From contig CAJWVY010000015.1 in NCBI GenBank assembly GCA_913048135.1, positions 1 through 33,371 on the forward strand: DNA of 33,371 nucleotides, read 5' to 3'. Shown in pieces: positions 32,064-33,371 of the stretch. A program made the position numbers and the translations under genes. The notes under the pieces are model-generated. The model made no database searches, was not told the origin of the DNA, and saw only the letters and a program-made list of their open reading frames with translations. Numbering within the stretch: position 1 is the stretch's first letter; each line of letters opens with the position of its first letter. The stretch is from an uncultured Verrucomicrobiales bacterium (GTDB lineage: Bacteria > Verrucomicrobiota > Verrucomicrobiia > Limisphaerales > UBA1100).

Positions 32064-33103
32064 ATCCCGAACCCTTCATCCCTGCTTTTAACTGGCAGCA
32101 GCATGTGATCGATCCGTGGAATGCGGAGTTACCGATAACACTGTGGATTGTGTTGATGGGCTTCTTTGTTACCGCTTCCTGCGGATTGGTCGGCAATTAC
32201 CTCATCCTACGCAGGATGGCGCTGGTGGGTGATGCTATCAGTCACAGTGTATTAGCCGGTATTGCTGGGGTGATTGTCTTTACCGGTCATCTGCAAGTAA
32301 CAGGTTTATTTATTGGCGCACTAATTTCGGGTATCTTGACCACTGTACTGATTGAGGTGATTCATCGCTATTCACGTGTGAAACAAGACGCGGCTATTGG
32401 TGTGACCTTCACCAGCCTTTTCGCCCTAGGCGTTATCCTGATCAGTCTGCAGGCAGGCGATGTGCATATTGATGAAGAGTGTGTATTATACGGTGAAATT
32501 GTTTTTGTGCCGCTGGACAAAACGAAGTTATCTATAGCCCCGGCTTTAGCGGATGTGTTGAGAAAAATGCCGGGAGCTGAGTTGTACGTCGTTGGTAATC
32601 AGTTGATCATGGCTACTGATGTCATTCGCATGGGGTTCGTTACCTTACTAGTGGCTTTGTTGATTTGGGTCTTTTATAAAGAACTGCTGGTCAGTTCATT
32701 TGACCCTGGGTTGGCGTTTTCGTTGGGGATCAACAGGAACGTCGTCCATTACGGGCTAATGAGCCTACTCTCAGTTGTGGTGGTGAGTGCATTTGAATCT
32801 GTGGGTGCGATTCTAGTGGTGGCGATGTTGATTTTGCCTGGAGCTACCGCGCATTTATTATCGCCCCGTCTTCCGGTAATCATGGGGCTCACTGTATTAC
32901 ACGCCGCCCTTAGCACCATTTTGGGTTTTCACATGGCTAAATGGCTGGATTGCTCAATCGCCGGTGCCTTGGTGGTGGCCGGCATGGGCCTGTTTGTGTT
33001 GGCCTGGATCTTTGGAATCCACGACGGGTTGCTCGGTAAATGGTTGCGCCGTCGGCAGGTGCAAGAGCCGGATTCGAATGAATTGGTTGAACCAGTTGCT
33101 TGA
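32060..33103 (+). CDS. ytgD: Second metal ABC permease
   Basis: A 347-residue ABC-3 family permease with about eight or nine membrane segments and the conserved cytoplasmic-loop motif GDAISHSVLAG. It has the hydrophilic insert around DEECVLYGEIVFVPLDKTKL typical of the longer TroC/TroD and YtgD permeases. It carries no regulator domain and ends in a short polar tail. Its ATG overlaps the stop of the permease-DtxR gene by four bases (ATGA). The two permeases presumably form a heterodimer. It is the last gene of the operon, and tRNA-Ile2 begins 45 bases later. Confidence 0.92.
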   Translation: MNPEPFIPAFNWQQHVIDPWNAELPITLWIVLMGFFVTASCGLVGNYLILRRMALVGDAISHSVLAGIAGVIVFTGHLQVTGLFIGALISGILTTVLIEVIHRYSRVKQDAAIGVTFTSLFALGVILISLQAGDVHIDEECVLYGEIVFVPLDKTKLSIAPALADVLRKMPGAELYVVGNQLIMATDVIRMGFVTLLVALLIWVFYKELLVSSFDPGLAFSLGINRNVVHYGLMSLLSVVVVSAFESVGAILVVAMLILPGATAHLLSPRLPVIMGLTVLHAALSTILGFHMAKWLDCSIAGALVVAGMGLFVLAWIFGIHDGLLGKWLRRRQVQEPDSNELVEPVA

Positions 33104-33148
33104 AGGCTTTTCAATCCGGCTTTTGTGCGGCAAAGTCCTCCCGCCTTC

Positions 33149-33224
<76 letters not shown>

Positions 33225-33226
33225 TT

Positions 33227-33254
33227 TTCCATCTTTGGAAGTGGTATCTTTTTT
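33227..33254 (+). terminator. Weak candidate terminator after tRNA-Ile2
   Basis: TTCCA-TCTT-TGGAA forms a five-pair hairpin, followed after eight bases by a run of six T (33249-33254). The stem is short and the T-run is displaced, so this is tentative. Confidence 0.3.
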
Positions 33255-33338
33255 CATCTCCTTTCATTTTAGTTCGGTAATACGCGCATTCCAATGATAT
33301 TCGGCCTAAGGGGTCGGTTGCGTGAATACGCACTGAAG

Positions 33339-33367
33339 TGAATCAAAAGTGGTTCAGTTTTGATTCA
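33339..33367. repeat. Perfect 10-bp inverted repeat at the window edge
   Basis: TGAATCAAAA and TTTTGATTCA are exact reverse complements separated by nine bases. TTCAGT also occurs twice here (33353, 33364) and once inverted (33332). The flanking 33255-33338 is AT-rich with no gene visible. It may be an operator, a recombination site or an element end; the window stops four bases later. Confidence 0.5.
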
Positions 33368-33371
33368 GTAA

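Overview
The window is a gene-dense, mostly GC-rich chromosomal segment of a Gram-negative bacterium, most likely of the PVC group and probably Verrucomicrobiota. The clues are an OprB-type outer-membrane porin, lipoprotein and Sec signal peptides, a secreted DUF3500 protein, an esterase/SMP-30 pair, LRR and LamG remnants, and a metal-ABC permease fused to a DtxR-like domain, an arrangement known from the related Chlamydiae. This assignment comes from gene content only; no marker phylogeny was possible.

Layout. 1-535: AT-rich edge with the end of a leucine-rich-repeat gene, a LamG-type remnant and tRNA-Pro. 536-3699: an SGNH-hydrolase-like secreted protein that seems to lack its catalytic residues, convergent with an RlmD/TrmA-type RNA methyltransferase and a DUF3500 protein. 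3777-10409: a long + strand run: ymdB, yicC, gmk, coaC-type flavoprotein, a membrane histidine kinase with its NtrC-type regulator, and hpnD. 10441-13392: dapF, dapA, dapB, folK. 13429-17314: an NRAMP-like transporter with a changed metal site, panB, moaC, mogA/moaB, psd. 17356-20008: a two-domain esterase and an SMP-30-like beta-propeller protein. 20009-24224: mtnP (- strand), glgC and a YjhG/YagF-type sugar-acid dehydratase. 24221-26412: a Sel1-repeat lipoprotein and a secreted Sel1-repeat/trypsin-like protease. 26532-33103: miaE, DUF971 and a five-gene metal-uptake operon (binding lipoprotein, OprB porin, ATPase, permease-DtxR fusion, second permease). 33149-33371: tRNA-Ile2(CAU) and an AT-rich edge with a perfect inverted repeat.

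The metal operon is the most interesting locus. It resembles chlamydial ytgABCD, including the permease-repressor fusion, but carries an added outer-membrane porin gene. The 96-bp divergent region in front of it holds two opposed promoter candidates flanking a 26-bp palindrome, a second dyad inside one promoter spacer and a short hairpin at the start codon. This suggests autoregulation by the fused DtxR domain and co-control of DUF971.

Two genome-style features recur. Several promoter candidates place the predicted transcription start on or within about five bases of the start codon (leaderless mRNAs). All four convergent gene pairs have stop codons that overlap by four bases or abut.
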